DNA of 64,000 nt from Mycolicibacterium cosmeticum. Its GTDB lineage: Bacteria > Actinomycetota > Actinomycetes > Mycobacteriales > Mycobacteriaceae. The notes beneath the pieces were generated by a model. That model saw nothing but the letters and a program-made list of their open reading frames with translations. It did not search any database and was not told the origin of the DNA. Below are positions 34,825 to 43,316 of this stretch, in pieces. Each line of letters begins with the position of its first letter. The stretch's first letter is position 1. The translations under genes and the position numbers were made by a program. The DNA is taken from positions 930,001-994,000 of the forward strand of contig NZ_CCBB010000001.1 in NCBI RefSeq assembly GCF_000613185.1, in the 5' to 3' direction.

Positions 34825-35450
34825 GGCGTCGTCCTGCTCGGCGCGAAGTCGCGGGCCAGCGCCTCGGCGTAGCCCTTGAACACCTCGGCTAGAGGAATCG
34901 AAGGATCGAGTAGCCATGCGGTCTCCATTCCGTTGACGAAGGCGAGAATCTCCACGGCCTTGGTGGCCGGGTCCAAGTCGGTGCGGTAGCGGCCTTCGCG
35001 CTGGCCACGGCGGATGCCCGCGGCGACGATGTTCACCGCGGCCTGCTGGCGGGCCACCAGTCGGTCGTGCAACGGCGCGTCGGGCTGGATGTTCTCCACC
35101 AGCAGCACGGTGAAGGTGCCGACCAGGGCCGGTGCCCGGTCGAAGCGTTCGGCGACCCGCCCGATCTGGTCGATCAGGTCGGCGCCGCGGTCGGCGTGGG
35201 TGTCGTCGTCGAAGTCCCTGGCGTCGAGGACGGCGTGCAGCAAGGCTTCCTTCGAGGGGAAATGGTGCAGCAGGCCGGCGGTGCTGACCCCGGCCTCCCT
35301 GGCGATCTGGGCCAGCGAGGTGCTGCGCCAGCCGTTGCGGGCCAGCAGGGTCTCCGCGGCGGCGAGAATGCGCTGCTTGCGGTCCTCCCCCTTGGCGAGA
35401 AGCGACTCGTAGCGCCGGGATCCCCGCGTCGTCGCCGATATTGCTGTCAC
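34821..35450 (-). CDS. TetR-family transcriptional regulator
   Basis: 209 residues from GTG 35450, preceded by GAGGAG; the frame extends to 35516 but that part overlaps the promoter. Helix-turn-helix at about 35-65 (TSLAQIAREAGVSTAGLLHHFPSKEALL). An inverted repeat overlapping its own promoter at 35472-35499 suggests autorepression. Its only clear co-gene is the unknown protein at 34321-34824. Confidence 0.93.
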   Translation of the reverse strand: MTAISATTRGSRRYESLLAKGEDRKQRILAAAETLLARNGWRSTSLAQIAREAGVSTAGLLHHFPSKEALLHAVLDARDFDDDTHADRGADLIDQIGRVAERFDRAPALVGTFTVLLVENIQPDAPLHDRLVARQQAAVNIVAAGIRRGQREGRYRTDLDPATKAVEILAFVNGMETAWLLDPSIPLAEVFKGYAEALARDFAPSRTTP

Positions 35451-35471
35451 CGATCTCCTCGGGCTCGCCAA

Positions 35472-35516
35472 CCAACCAACTGAACACACAGTAGGTTGGT
35501 TTACGCGCTGTGACAA
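35472..35516 (-). promoter_or_regulatory. Promoter with embedded operator of TetR 35450
   Basis: On the minus strand, TTGTCA (35516-35511) and TACTGT (35493-35488) are 17 bases apart, a near-ideal promoter. The inverted repeat 35472-35482 / 35489-35499 (11-bp arms, one mismatch, 6-bp spacer) covers the -10 and start site. Confidence 0.62.
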
Positions 35517-35647
35517 GGGTCTCAGTTAACAAATTCCGGGCGCGCTGTCACGCCACCGGCGGCCGGGTCCGCCGCCGCCCTACGTTCAGATGGCCCTCAC
35601 GGCGCAGACCACTCGCACTTTCGCGCCATCACGGCCATGTCAACGGC

Positions 35648-36586
35648 CTAACCGGCAGCCAGCCGGGGAAAGAGCGCCAGCGCATTGCCGTGGTCGATGG
35701 CGTCGCGTCCCGCGTTGTCCAGCCCCGGGAACACCTGGAGTCCTTCCCCGAAGTACCGGCCGACGACGGTCGGGCCGAACGGCCAGTCACTGCCGAACGT
35801 CACGTGCCCGGGCTTGGCGAAGGCCAACAAGGTGGGCAATGCCGCCGGGCTGGACGACAGCGCGGTGTCGAAGTAGAAGCCGGCAAATTCGTCGAGCACC
35901 GTGCCGGGATCGCGACCCGTTTCGCTGACGATCGCCAGCGCCATCCGGTGCGAGGCGTAGGGCACGAAGCCGCCGCCGTGACTGAGGATGAACCGGATGT
36001 TGGGGTACTTTCGCCGGATCCCGTTGCGGACCAACAGATACGCGGCGCGGGTGGTGTCCAGCAGGAAGTCGGTGGCCCACGGCAGCACGCCGGGTACGGC
36101 CGGGCCCGGCAGCTCGTCGGGATGGATGAACACCACCGCCGATCGCGCGTCCAGGGCCGCCCACAGCGGGTCCTGACCCTCCTCACCCAGATACACGCCG
36201 GCATTGTTGGCCAACAGCACCACTCCGTCGGCGCGCAACTCGTCGAGTGCCCGGACCGCCTCGGCCACTGCCGGATCGACATGGGGCATGGGAACGACGG
36301 CGAAGAAGCCGAATCGATCCGGTTGGGCCGCCACGAGATCGGCCGCATGGTCGTTCAGGTCACGCGCCAGCGCGGCGGCGTCAGCGGGTGCAGTCAGAAA
36401 ATGCGTGCCGGGGGCCGACACCGACAAGATCGCCGTGTCGACGCCGAGTTCGGTCATCGCCGCCAGCGATCCGTCCGGGCTCCAGTCCGGCAGTGCCCGT
36501 CCGCCGGCATCCTCGATACCGGCTCGCCGCATCGCGTCCCGATACTCCGGCGGGATCATGTGGTGGTGGGTGTCGATGCGTGCCAT
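35648..36586 (-). CDS. Amidohydrolase-2 family (ACMSD-like) enzyme
   Basis: 312 residues from ATG 36586, with GAGGAGG upstream. The metal site is complete: HHH in DTHHHMIP (residues 5-12), a mid VVFIHPDELPG His, FILSHGGGFVPYASHR, and the late Asp in TFGSDWPFGP. Such enzymes decarboxylate or hydrolyse semialdehydes and hydroxybenzoates in ring catabolism. It is the last gene of the 39987-to-35648 meta-cleavage operon, 13 bases after the dioxygenase. Confidence 0.9.
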   Translation of the reverse strand: MARIDTHHHMIPPEYRDAMRRAGIEDAGGRALPDWSPDGSLAAMTELGVDTAILSVSAPGTHFLTAPADAAALARDLNDHAADLVAAQPDRFGFFAVVPMPHVDPAVAEAVRALDELRADGVVLLANNAGVYLGEEGQDPLWAALDARSAVVFIHPDELPGPAVPGVLPWATDFLLDTTRAAYLLVRNGIRRKYPNIRFILSHGGGFVPYASHRMALAIVSETGRDPGTVLDEFAGFYFDTALSSSPAALPTLLAFAKPGHVTFGSDWPFGPTVVGRYFGEGLQVFPGLDNAGRDAIDHGNALALFPRLAAG

Positions 36587-36599
36587 GGCCGTGTCCTCC

Positions 36600-37595
36600 T
36601 CAGTTGTCGGGAATGCCGGCACCTGCGAGGGCCGGGACGGTGTCTTCGTGACGGGCCAGTGACCGAGCGCCCGTCGCGAACTGGGCCAGCTTGTCCACGA
36701 TGGTCTGACCATGTGGCGTGTGACCCCAGATGCTGATGCCCTGGTATGTGGCGGGCTGCCACGTGGTTTCGTCGACGACGATCGGGTTCCAGCCCACCTC
36801 CCATTCGAAGCCGGACGGGGTGACGGCGTAGTAGGACAGTTCCCGGTCGTTGGTGTGCTGCCCGACATCGAGTGCCATGCCGAAGCCGAGCGCTCGCACA
36901 CGTTCGTAGGATCGGGTCAGGTCGTCCAGATCCGCCACCTGGATGTTGAGATGTTGGACCCTGGTGCGAATGGGGTTGACCGGTAATCGGTTCACCGCCG
37001 CGATCGCCACCGAGTGATGGCGGGCGTTCATGCGCAGGAACCGGATCTTCAGCTTCATCCCGCTGATCGTCTCGTCGATGTAGTCGGAGAGCCGGGCGTC
37101 GAAGACCGCGTCGTAATAGCCCCGCATCTGGTGGGGTTTCTTGGAGGTGACGGCGACGTGGCCGATGCCGTACTGCCCCGTCACGAATCCGCCGGTCCCG
37201 AGGATCACCGGTTCGGTCGAGATCGCCGCCCGCACGAAGACCTCCTGATACAGCCCGTTGGGTCCCGGGAAGCGCACCAGGCGCTGCACCCCGCGCAGGG
37301 CGGCCTCGTCTGCGGTGCCCTCGGTGGCGGGAACGCCGTGTCCGCTCACCCGGCGCAGGATCTCGTCGAGGGTGTCGTGGTCGCGGGCCTGCCAACCCAA
37401 GGTGATGACGTCCTCGGCGGGTCCGCGCTGCAGCAGGAATCGGCAGGCATGCTCATCCAGCCGGAATCGCACCGCATCGGCGTCGGCATCGTCGACGTGC
37501 ATGCCGATCGCTTCGCGGCCGAAGCGGCGCCACTCCGCGAACCGCTCGGTCTCGATCACCAGATAGCCCAGCCGGACCCGGCCGAAGACGTTCAC
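36600..37595 (-). CDS. Type I extradiol dioxygenase (BphC/HsaC-like)
   Basis: 331 residues from GTG 37595 (GTGA overlap with the hydrolase stop). It has two VOC modules. Iron ligands are predicted at His146 (GIGHVAV), His215 (RVQHLNI) and Glu266 (FEWEVGW), with the PROSITE-like YYAVTPSGFEWE stretch. It would cleave a catechol-type ring next to the hydroxyls. The following C-C hydrolase acts on its product, supporting the role. Confidence 0.92.
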   Translation of the reverse strand: MNVFGRVRLGYLVIETERFAEWRRFGREAIGMHVDDADADAVRFRLDEHACRFLLQRGPAEDVITLGWQARDHDTLDEILRRVSGHGVPATEGTADEAALRGVQRLVRFPGPNGLYQEVFVRAAISTEPVILGTGGFVTGQYGIGHVAVTSKKPHQMRGYYDAVFDARLSDYIDETISGMKLKIRFLRMNARHHSVAIAAVNRLPVNPIRTRVQHLNIQVADLDDLTRSYERVRALGFGMALDVGQHTNDRELSYYAVTPSGFEWEVGWNPIVVDETTWQPATYQGISIWGHTPHGQTIVDKLAQFATGARSLARHEDTVPALAGAGIPDN

Positions 37596-38461
37596 GGCTC
37601 GAACACCGAAGGCTCGGAGAGGAATTCGGTCACGAGCCGGTTGAACAGGTCGGCGCGTTCCCACTGCATCCAGTGTCCGGTGCGTGATGTCATCACGAGT
37701 TCGGCATGTGGCAAGCTGCGCAGCAGCAGCGGCCCACCGGCCGGCCTGTTCACCAGGTCATCACGGCCCCAGAGGATCAGGGTGGGCGTGGGCAGCGCCT
37801 TCAGGCGAGGGTCGCGGGTCAGGTCCATTCGCCACAGGGTGCGCAGCGCCCACGGCCCGGATGGCCGCGTCAACGGCGGGTCGGCCACCACCTCCGGGTC
37901 GATCGATGCGGTATACCGGATGTCGATGAGCTCGTCGGGAACCGAAGCACCGTCGTAGACAAGGTAGTTACGGATGAAGTCGGCCAGTTTGGCTCGGCTC
38001 GGCCCGGCACCGGCGTAATAGGACAGCAAGCTGTTGAGTCCGCGGGTGGGCAGCGTCCTGGTGGTACCGATTCCGCCCGGGCCCATCAGGACCATCTTGC
38101 CGACGCGATGCGGGTGGTCCAGCGCGAGCCGCAGCGCCGCGGCCCCGCCGTAGGAGTTTCCGACCAGATGTGCGGTGCCGATCTGCAGTTCGTCGAGCAG
38201 ACCGCGGACGGCATCGGCGAGCGAGCCGAACGGATCGCGTTTGTCGATCTTCTTCGTCGAGCGCCCGTACCCGGGCATGTCGGGCACGATCACCCGGAAG
38301 TGCCGTGCGAGTGCGTCGATATTGCGCGAATAGTTCGTCACGCCGGAGGCGCCGGGACCGCCGCCGTGCAAGAGCACGATCGCGGGGCCGGTGCCGGTTT
38401 CGGCGACGAAGATCCGCCGGTCGCCGACGGTGACGGTCCGTTCGGTGAGTGTGCTGGTCAT
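37592..38461 (-). CDS. Meta-cleavage product hydrolase (BphD/HsaD-like)
   Basis: 289 residues. Alpha/beta hydrolase with GGGPGASG oxyanion loop, nucleophile Ser103 in VGNSYGGAAAL, acid in LILWGRDDLVN, and His in SRTGHWMQWE, all typical of C-C bond hydrolases of meta pathways. It splits the ring-fission product into a 2-hydroxydienoate and a carboxylic acid. Both ends overlap its neighbours by 4 bases. Confidence 0.93.
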   Translation of the reverse strand: MTSTLTERTVTVGDRRIFVAETGTGPAIVLLHGGGPGASGVTNYSRNIDALARHFRVIVPDMPGYGRSTKKIDKRDPFGSLADAVRGLLDELQIGTAHLVGNSYGGAAALRLALDHPHRVGKMVLMGPGGIGTTRTLPTRGLNSLLSYYAGAGPSRAKLADFIRNYLVYDGASVPDELIDIRYTASIDPEVVADPPLTRPSGPWALRTLWRMDLTRDPRLKALPTPTLILWGRDDLVNRPAGGPLLLRSLPHAELVMTSRTGHWMQWERADLFNRLVTEFLSEPSVFEP

Positions 38462-39987
38462 GCGGGGGCTCCTGTCAGGTCGGTGCGGCGCAGGCCGGCC
38501 GGTGGTCTCGTCAGCGGGCGGCCTGATCTACTTGCGGTATAGACGAATCCGTCGGGACGCAGCACCACGGTGTCGGCCTTGCGGGCGCGCAGCCAGCGCA
38601 CCAGTTCGGGCTGACTGACCCGCAGGGTCGTTGCTCCCATGCGCTGCCAGGCCTGGGCTCCCGGCGGCAGAGCAGCGGTGTGCAGCAACGCCCACCGCCC
38701 GTCCAGGTGATCGTCCAGCGGCTTGGTTTCGCCGTCATGGACGATGTGCGGTTGTGGTATCTGCCAGCCGACCGCGGGGCCACCGCCGGCGGCGAAGAAC
38801 CCGGCGGTGTACCGGGCGGCCGGAATCCACCAGAACTTCTGCCCTTTCGTCAGGACGCCCGGCAGCCGGGTCAAGGCCCGCAGGATGTGGTTCCGCAGCG
38901 CGGCGATCACGGGCCGGCGTTCGGTGATGACCCGGCCCACCAAGACGGCGCGGCGGGTCACCTCGACCACATGTGGCTTGCGTTCTGCCTCATAGGAATC
39001 GAGCAGTTCTTCCGGGGCGCCGCCGGCCAGCACGGCCGCCAGTTTCCAGCACAGGTTGGCGGCGTCGCGCACGCCCGCCGACATCCCTTGCCCGATCCAC
39101 GGTGGCATGGCGTGGGCGGCGTCACCGGCCAGGAACACCCGGCCGATCCGCCACCGATCGGCGACCCGGACATGGTGGCTGTAGACGACGGCCCGCAGGA
39201 CCTCGACGTGGTCGCTCGTGATGCCTTGCGCGGCAAGGACGTTGCGTACCGCCTCGGCGGTGACCAGATGTCGCTCATCCTGGCCGGACCGGACCGGGTA
39301 TTCCCAACGGTGGTGGCCGAGCGGAGTGGGGCAATCCACCATGGGCTGATCGGGATCGCAGTGGAAGCGTAAGCGGTCGTGAGCGTCCCACTCCTTGCGC
39401 ACCTTGGTGTCGATGACCACCCAGCGTTCGCCGTAGGTACGTCCCGTGTATCCCACCCCGAGCAGACCGCGGGTCGGCGACGAGCCACCGTCGGCCGCGA
39501 TCACATAGGACGCGCGCAGCCGGGTGAAGCCGTCGGTGCGCAGGTCGGCCAGCAGCAGTTCGGCGTGGTCGGCGGCGTTGGTGACGCGCAGGCATTCCCG
39601 CTCGAGGAGCACGTCGACGTTGGGGAACCGGGTTACCCCGTCGCGCAACACCTCGTCAACCGCCGGTTGGTACAGGAACTGCTGGGCGGGGTGGCCGCAC
39701 CCCCGGCCCTCGATGACCGTCTCGACGAACGGCCGGCCGTCGGTATCGACGAAGGCCACCGGGCGGTTGGGCAACATGTCGCGCTTCAGCCGGTCGGCCA
39801 GCCCGACGGATTGCCAGATCCGCAGCACCTCTTCGTCGGTGGAGATGGCCCTGGCACGACCGTAGATATCGGGGTCGCGTTCGATCACCACGACTTTGAG
39901 GCCGAGCCGCCCCAGCAGGTTGGCCGCCGTGGCGCCGGTCGGGCCGTAGCCGATCACGGCCACGTCATAGGTGTCGCAGGTGTTCAC
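38458..39987 (-). CDS. FAD-dependent aromatic hydroxylase (MhpA-like)
   Basis: 509 residues from GTG 39987 with GGAGGG upstream. Group A flavin monooxygenase motifs: VIGYGPTGATAANLL at the N-terminus, the mid DGGSSPTRGLLG strand, and FLAGDAAHAMPPWIGQGM. Length and C-terminal thioredoxin-like extension fit 3-(3-hydroxyphenyl)propionate-type hydroxylases. It probably makes the catechol for the dioxygenase. First gene of its operon, controlled by the 40004-40041 operator. Confidence 0.92.
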   Translation of the reverse strand: MNTCDTYDVAVIGYGPTGATAANLLGRLGLKVVVIERDPDIYGRARAISTDEEVLRIWQSVGLADRLKRDMLPNRPVAFVDTDGRPFVETVIEGRGCGHPAQQFLYQPAVDEVLRDGVTRFPNVDVLLERECLRVTNAADHAELLLADLRTDGFTRLRASYVIAADGGSSPTRGLLGVGYTGRTYGERWVVIDTKVRKEWDAHDRLRFHCDPDQPMVDCPTPLGHHRWEYPVRSGQDERHLVTAEAVRNVLAAQGITSDHVEVLRAVVYSHHVRVADRWRIGRVFLAGDAAHAMPPWIGQGMSAGVRDAANLCWKLAAVLAGGAPEELLDSYEAERKPHVVEVTRRAVLVGRVITERRPVIAALRNHILRALTRLPGVLTKGQKFWWIPAARYTAGFFAAGGGPAVGWQIPQPHIVHDGETKPLDDHLDGRWALLHTAALPPGAQAWQRMGATTLRVSQPELVRWLRARKADTVVLRPDGFVYTASRSGRPLTRPPAGLRRTDLTGAPA

Positions 39988-40003
39988 AGGCCCTCCGGTT
40001 GAT

Positions 40004-40041
40004 CTGTAGTGATCGCTACGGTACTGTAGCGATCACTACAG
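40004..40041. promoter_or_regulatory. Tandem operator with divergent promoters for the meta-cleavage cluster
   Basis: A perfect inverted repeat with 16-bp arms (40004-40019, 40026-40041) and a 6-bp spacer. Each arm is itself nearly palindromic (GTAGTGATCGCTAC), so it reads as two sites 20 bp apart. Plus promoter: TTGATC 39999-40004, 17 bases, TACTGT 40022-40027. Minus promoter: TTGACC 40047-40042, 18 bases, TACCGT 40023-40018. Both are buried in the repeat. Confidence 0.8.
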
Positions 40042-40063
40042 GGTCAAGAGTTGGGAGTGCCGG

Positions 40064-40690
40064 ATGCCAGAAACCCCCAAGCCCCGCCGCAAGCGCGCCG
40101 ACGGCGAGCTGTCGCGCGAGCGAATCCTTGATGCCGCCACCGAGATCGCCTCCGAGCGCGGTTATGAGGGCACCAGCATCTCGCTGGTCAGCAAGAAGTG
40201 TGGACTGCCGGCGAGTTCGATCTACTGGCATTTCAAGGACAAGGACGACCTGCTGGCCGCCGTCATCGAGCGCAGTTTCGGGGCGTGGCTGCAGTCCTGG
40301 CAGCTGCCCGCCGACGGTGAGCCGCGGGAGCGGATCAACGCCATGGCCATGCAGATCGCCAAGGCGCTGCTCGACTCCCCCGACTTCCTGCGCTTGGGCC
40401 TGATGCTGTCCCTGGAGCGCCGGCCGGTCGAGCCGCGAGCCCGCGCGATGTTCCTACAGGCCCGCGCGCAGGCCGCGGATTCGCTGTCCGAGACCCTGCG
40501 AGAGTTCACCACCGGACTCGACGAGTCGCAGCAGCGGCTGCTGGTGACCTACGCGATCGCCGGTGGTGACGGATTGTTCCTCGCCAAGGAGATCGGCGGC
40601 GATGCGGTCGACCTGCCCGCGCTGCTGGAGATGCACGCGAACGCGCTCTACGACACCGCGCGCCGGCTCATCGCCGAAAACGAATCGTGA
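40064..40690 (+). CDS. TetR-family regulator of the meta-cleavage cluster
   Basis: 208 residues, ATG 40064 with GGGAG upstream. A basic N-terminus (PKPRRKRADGELSRERIL), helix-turn-helix at about 37-67 (TSISLVSKKCGLPASSIYWHFKDKDDLL), and a helical sensor domain. Divergent from the hydroxylase gene with the 38-bp operator between them, it almost certainly represses both directions. The ligand is probably a pathway intermediate. Confidence 0.94.
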   Translation: MPETPKPRRKRADGELSRERILDAATEIASERGYEGTSISLVSKKCGLPASSIYWHFKDKDDLLAAVIERSFGAWLQSWQLPADGEPRERINAMAMQIAKALLDSPDFLRLGLMLSLERRPVEPRARAMFLQARAQAADSLSETLREFTTGLDESQQRLLVTYAIAGGDGLFLAKEIGGDAVDLPALLEMHANALYDTARRLIAENES

Positions 40691-41139
40691 CCACCGGTGC
40701 CGCACGGGCCGCGGTGCCCGTCGTCGCCGCGGTCGGCCGCTCGGCGCAGGTGCGCTATGCCGAGGTGGTGACGTCCCTCGCCGCGCGGTCGACCGGGCCC
40801 GACACCCGGCGCGACATCGACGATCACATCGAACAAACCTGCGCCGCCTTGGTTTCCGACGGCGGCGCAGACATCGCGAAGGCGATCGTGGTGATCAACC
40901 CCGCCGACCCGCCGGTGCCGACGCGCTACACGGTGTACTGCCTGGCGGCCGGAGACTGTGACGCCGTGGCCGTCGAGCGCGATGTCACGGCCGCCGTCGA
41001 CAGCGTGCGCGGTGGCCTGCCCGGACTCCGGCTCGCCAAGCCGGTGCAGTTCGAGGGCCTGGGGCCGGTGCACCTGCCGCGGGTCGGGCCGTTCTACGGC
41101 ACCCGCGTCACCGCGCTGCTGGAGATCGGCACACCGTGA
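40687..41139 (+). CDS. Stand-alone acetaldehyde dehydrogenase dimerisation domain (DmpF/MhpF C-terminal domain only)
   Basis: 150 residues, GTG start overlapping the TetR stop. The sequence aligns with the middle of acylating acetaldehyde dehydrogenases: [54 protein letters not shown], and [19 protein letters not shown]. The whole NAD-binding domain, the catalytic Cys motif (MVTCGGQ in the family) and the final helix are missing. It overlaps the aldolase by 4 bases, exactly where the full dehydrogenase is expected. It cannot be a dehydrogenase by itself; an aldolase-binding role is inferred. Confidence 0.82.
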   Translation: MTTGAARAAVPVVAAVGRSAQVRYAEVVTSLAARSTGPDTRRDIDDHIEQTCAALVSDGGADIAKAIVVINPADPPVPTRYTVYCLAAGDCDAVAVERDVTAAVDSVRGGLPGLRLAKPVQFEGLGPVHLPRVGPFYGTRVTALLEIGTP

Positions 41140-42182
41140 GCCACGACGTCTTCGTCAGCGATGTGACGTTGCGCGACGGCATGCATGCCGTACGTCACCA
41201 GTACACCCTGGCCCAGGCCGCCGCAATCGCCACCGCCCTGGACGCCGCCGGGGTGGATTCCATCGAGGTGGCCCACGGCGACGGCCTGGGTGGGTCGAGC
41301 TGTGTGTATGGCTTCGGCGCGCACAGTGATCTGCAGTGGATCGAGACGGTGGCCGGTGTCGTCGACCGGGCGCGGGTGGTCACGCTGGTGCTGCCGGGCA
41401 TCGGCACGCTGCGCGACCTGCGCGACGCACGGCACGCCGGCGCCTCCGTCGTCCGGGTCGCGACGCATTGCACCGAGGCCGATATCGCGGCCCGGCACAT
41501 CGCGGCCGCGCGCAACCTGGGCATGGACACCGCCGGCTTCCTGATGATGAGCCATCTGGCCGAACCGTGGCAGCTCGCCCAGCAGGCAAAGCTGATGCAG
41601 GACTACGGCGCCACCTGTGTGTACGTGGTGGACTCCGGTGGCGCGATGACGATGCGCGATATCGCCGACCGGGTCACGGCACTACGCCAAACCCTCGACG
41701 CGACAACCGGTATCGGCATCCATGCTCATCACAATCTCTCGCTGGGCGTGGCCAACTCCATCGTCGCGGTCGAACACGGCGCCGACCGGGTCGATGCCTC
41801 GCTGACCGGGATGGGCGCCGGCGCAGGCAACGCCCCCCTGGAGGTGTTCATCGCCGCCGCGACCAAACTCGGCTGGCGCCACGGCTGCGATCTGCACGCC
41901 CTGCAGGACGCCGCCGAGGACCTGGTCCGGCCGTTACAGCAGCGGCCGGTCCGGGTGGACCGGGAAACCCTCACCCTCGGCTTCGCGGGCGTGTATTCCA
42001 GTTTCCTGCGGCACGCCGAATCGGCGGCACAGCGTTACGGCGTCGACGCCCGGCTGCTGCTCGAGGAGGCCGGTCGGCGGGGCTTGGTGGGCGGCCAGGA
42101 GGACATGCTGATCGATATCGCCCTGGGACTGGCCGGCCGACGGTGCGCTGAAACCGTTACAGACCGAGGTCTTTGGCGATGA
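41136..42182 (+). CDS. 4-hydroxy-2-oxovalerate aldolase (DmpG/HsaF-like)
   Basis: 348 residues. The metal and catalytic residues are present: R13 and D14 in VTLRDGMHA with H17, and the HxH in [11 protein letters not shown] near 199. It cleaves 4-hydroxy-2-oxoacids into pyruvate and an aldehyde. Normally it channels the aldehyde to acetaldehyde dehydrogenase, which here is only a dimerisation domain. Its 3' end overlaps the converging ACAD by 26 bases. Confidence 0.93.
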   Translation: MSHDVFVSDVTLRDGMHAVRHQYTLAQAAAIATALDAAGVDSIEVAHGDGLGGSSCVYGFGAHSDLQWIETVAGVVDRARVVTLVLPGIGTLRDLRDARHAGASVVRVATHCTEADIAARHIAAARNLGMDTAGFLMMSHLAEPWQLAQQAKLMQDYGATCVYVVDSGGAMTMRDIADRVTALRQTLDATTGIGIHAHHNLSLGVANSIVAVEHGADRVDASLTGMGAGAGNAPLEVFIAAATKLGWRHGCDLHALQDAAEDLVRPLQQRPVRVDRETLTLGFAGVYSSFLRHAESAAQRYGVDARLLLEEAGRRGLVGGQEDMLIDIALGLAGRRCAETVTDRGLWR

Positions 42183-43305
42183 TCACTTTCATCACCTCGC
42201 TGGTGCCTGCGTAGATCCGGGCCACCCGGGCATCGGTGTACAGCCGCGCGATCGGGTACTCCATCATGTAGCCGTACCCGCCGAACAGCTGCAGGCAGCG
42301 GTCGATCACCCGGGCCTGCATCTCGGTGCAGAACAACTTCACCCGCGCCGCATCCGGTGCCGACAGTTCACCGTCCACGTGCAGGGCGACGGCCCGGTCC
42401 AGCATCGCCTGGGCGGCCTCGACCTCCGCCGAACAGGCGGCCAACTCGAACTTGGTGTTCTGGAAGGACGCCACCGGGGTGCCGAAAGCCTTGCGGTCCT
42501 TGGTGTAATCGATGGCCGCAGCGATCGCCGACCGGGCTTGGGCCACCGAGCCGACCGCGACCGTGAGCCGCTCCTGGGGCAGGTTGTGGCCGAGATAGCC
42601 GAACGCCTCGTCCACCTCACCGAGCACGTTGGCCGCGGGGACCCGGACGTCGGCGAAGGACAGCTCCGCGGTGTCCTGCACCTTGCAGCCCATCTTCTCC
42701 AGCTCACGGCCGCGGGTGAAGCCGGGCATCCCGTCCTCCACCACGAACAGGGTCAGCCCCCGTCGCCGGTTCTCCGGGTCGGTGGAGGTGCGAGCGACGA
42801 CGACGACCAGATCGGCCTGCATGCCGCCAGTGATGAAGGTCTTGGCGCCGTTGAGGATCCAGTCGTCGCCGTCACGCACCGCGGTGGACCGCATGCCGGC
42901 CAGATCCGACCCCGTGCCCGGTTCGGTCATCGCCACCGCGGTCAGCAGGGTGCCGTCGGCCAGCCCGGGGAACCATCGCTTGCGTTGTTCCTCGTTGGCG
43001 TAGTGCAGGAAGTACGGCAGGATCACCTCGAGCTGGGTGCGCACCGTGGACAGGGTCACCAGGGCCCGGGCCGCCTCCTCCTGCAGCACCACGTTGTAAC
43101 GGTAGTCCGGCTCGCCACCGCCGCCGTATTCCTCGTCGATGGCCATGCCGAGCATGCCGAGCGAACCCATCTTGGCGAACACCTCGCGGGGCATCCGGCC
43201 GCCCTTCTCCCATTCGGGATAGGCGGGTACGACTTCTTTTTCGACGAAGTCACGGGCGAGTTCACGGAACGCCTGGTGGTCCTCGGTGAAGAGATTGCGT
43301 TGCAC
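42157..43305 (-). CDS. Acyl-CoA dehydrogenase
   Basis: 382 residues. FAD-binding [31 protein letters not shown], the C-terminal [15 protein letters not shown], and the catalytic Glu in [16 protein letters not shown]. It is a canonical short-to-medium or branched-chain ACAD. It is the last gene of the minus-strand run that begins at 49840, 11 bases after the thiolase, and overlaps the aldolase gene tail to tail. Confidence 0.93.
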   Translation of the reverse strand: MQRNLFTEDHQAFRELARDFVEKEVVPAYPEWEKGGRMPREVFAKMGSLGMLGMAIDEEYGGGGEPDYRYNVVLQEEAARALVTLSTVRTQLEVILPYFLHYANEEQRKRWFPGLADGTLLTAVAMTEPGTGSDLAGMRSTAVRDGDDWILNGAKTFITGGMQADLVVVVARTSTDPENRRRGLTLFVVEDGMPGFTRGRELEKMGCKVQDTAELSFADVRVPAANVLGEVDEAFGYLGHNLPQERLTVAVGSVAQARSAIAAAIDYTKDRKAFGTPVASFQNTKFELAACSAEVEAAQAMLDRAVALHVDGELSAPDAARVKLFCTEMQARVIDRCLQLFGGYGYMMEYPIARLYTDARVARIYAGTSEVMKVIIAKDLGL

Positions 43306-43316
43306 GTCTGCTCCTG

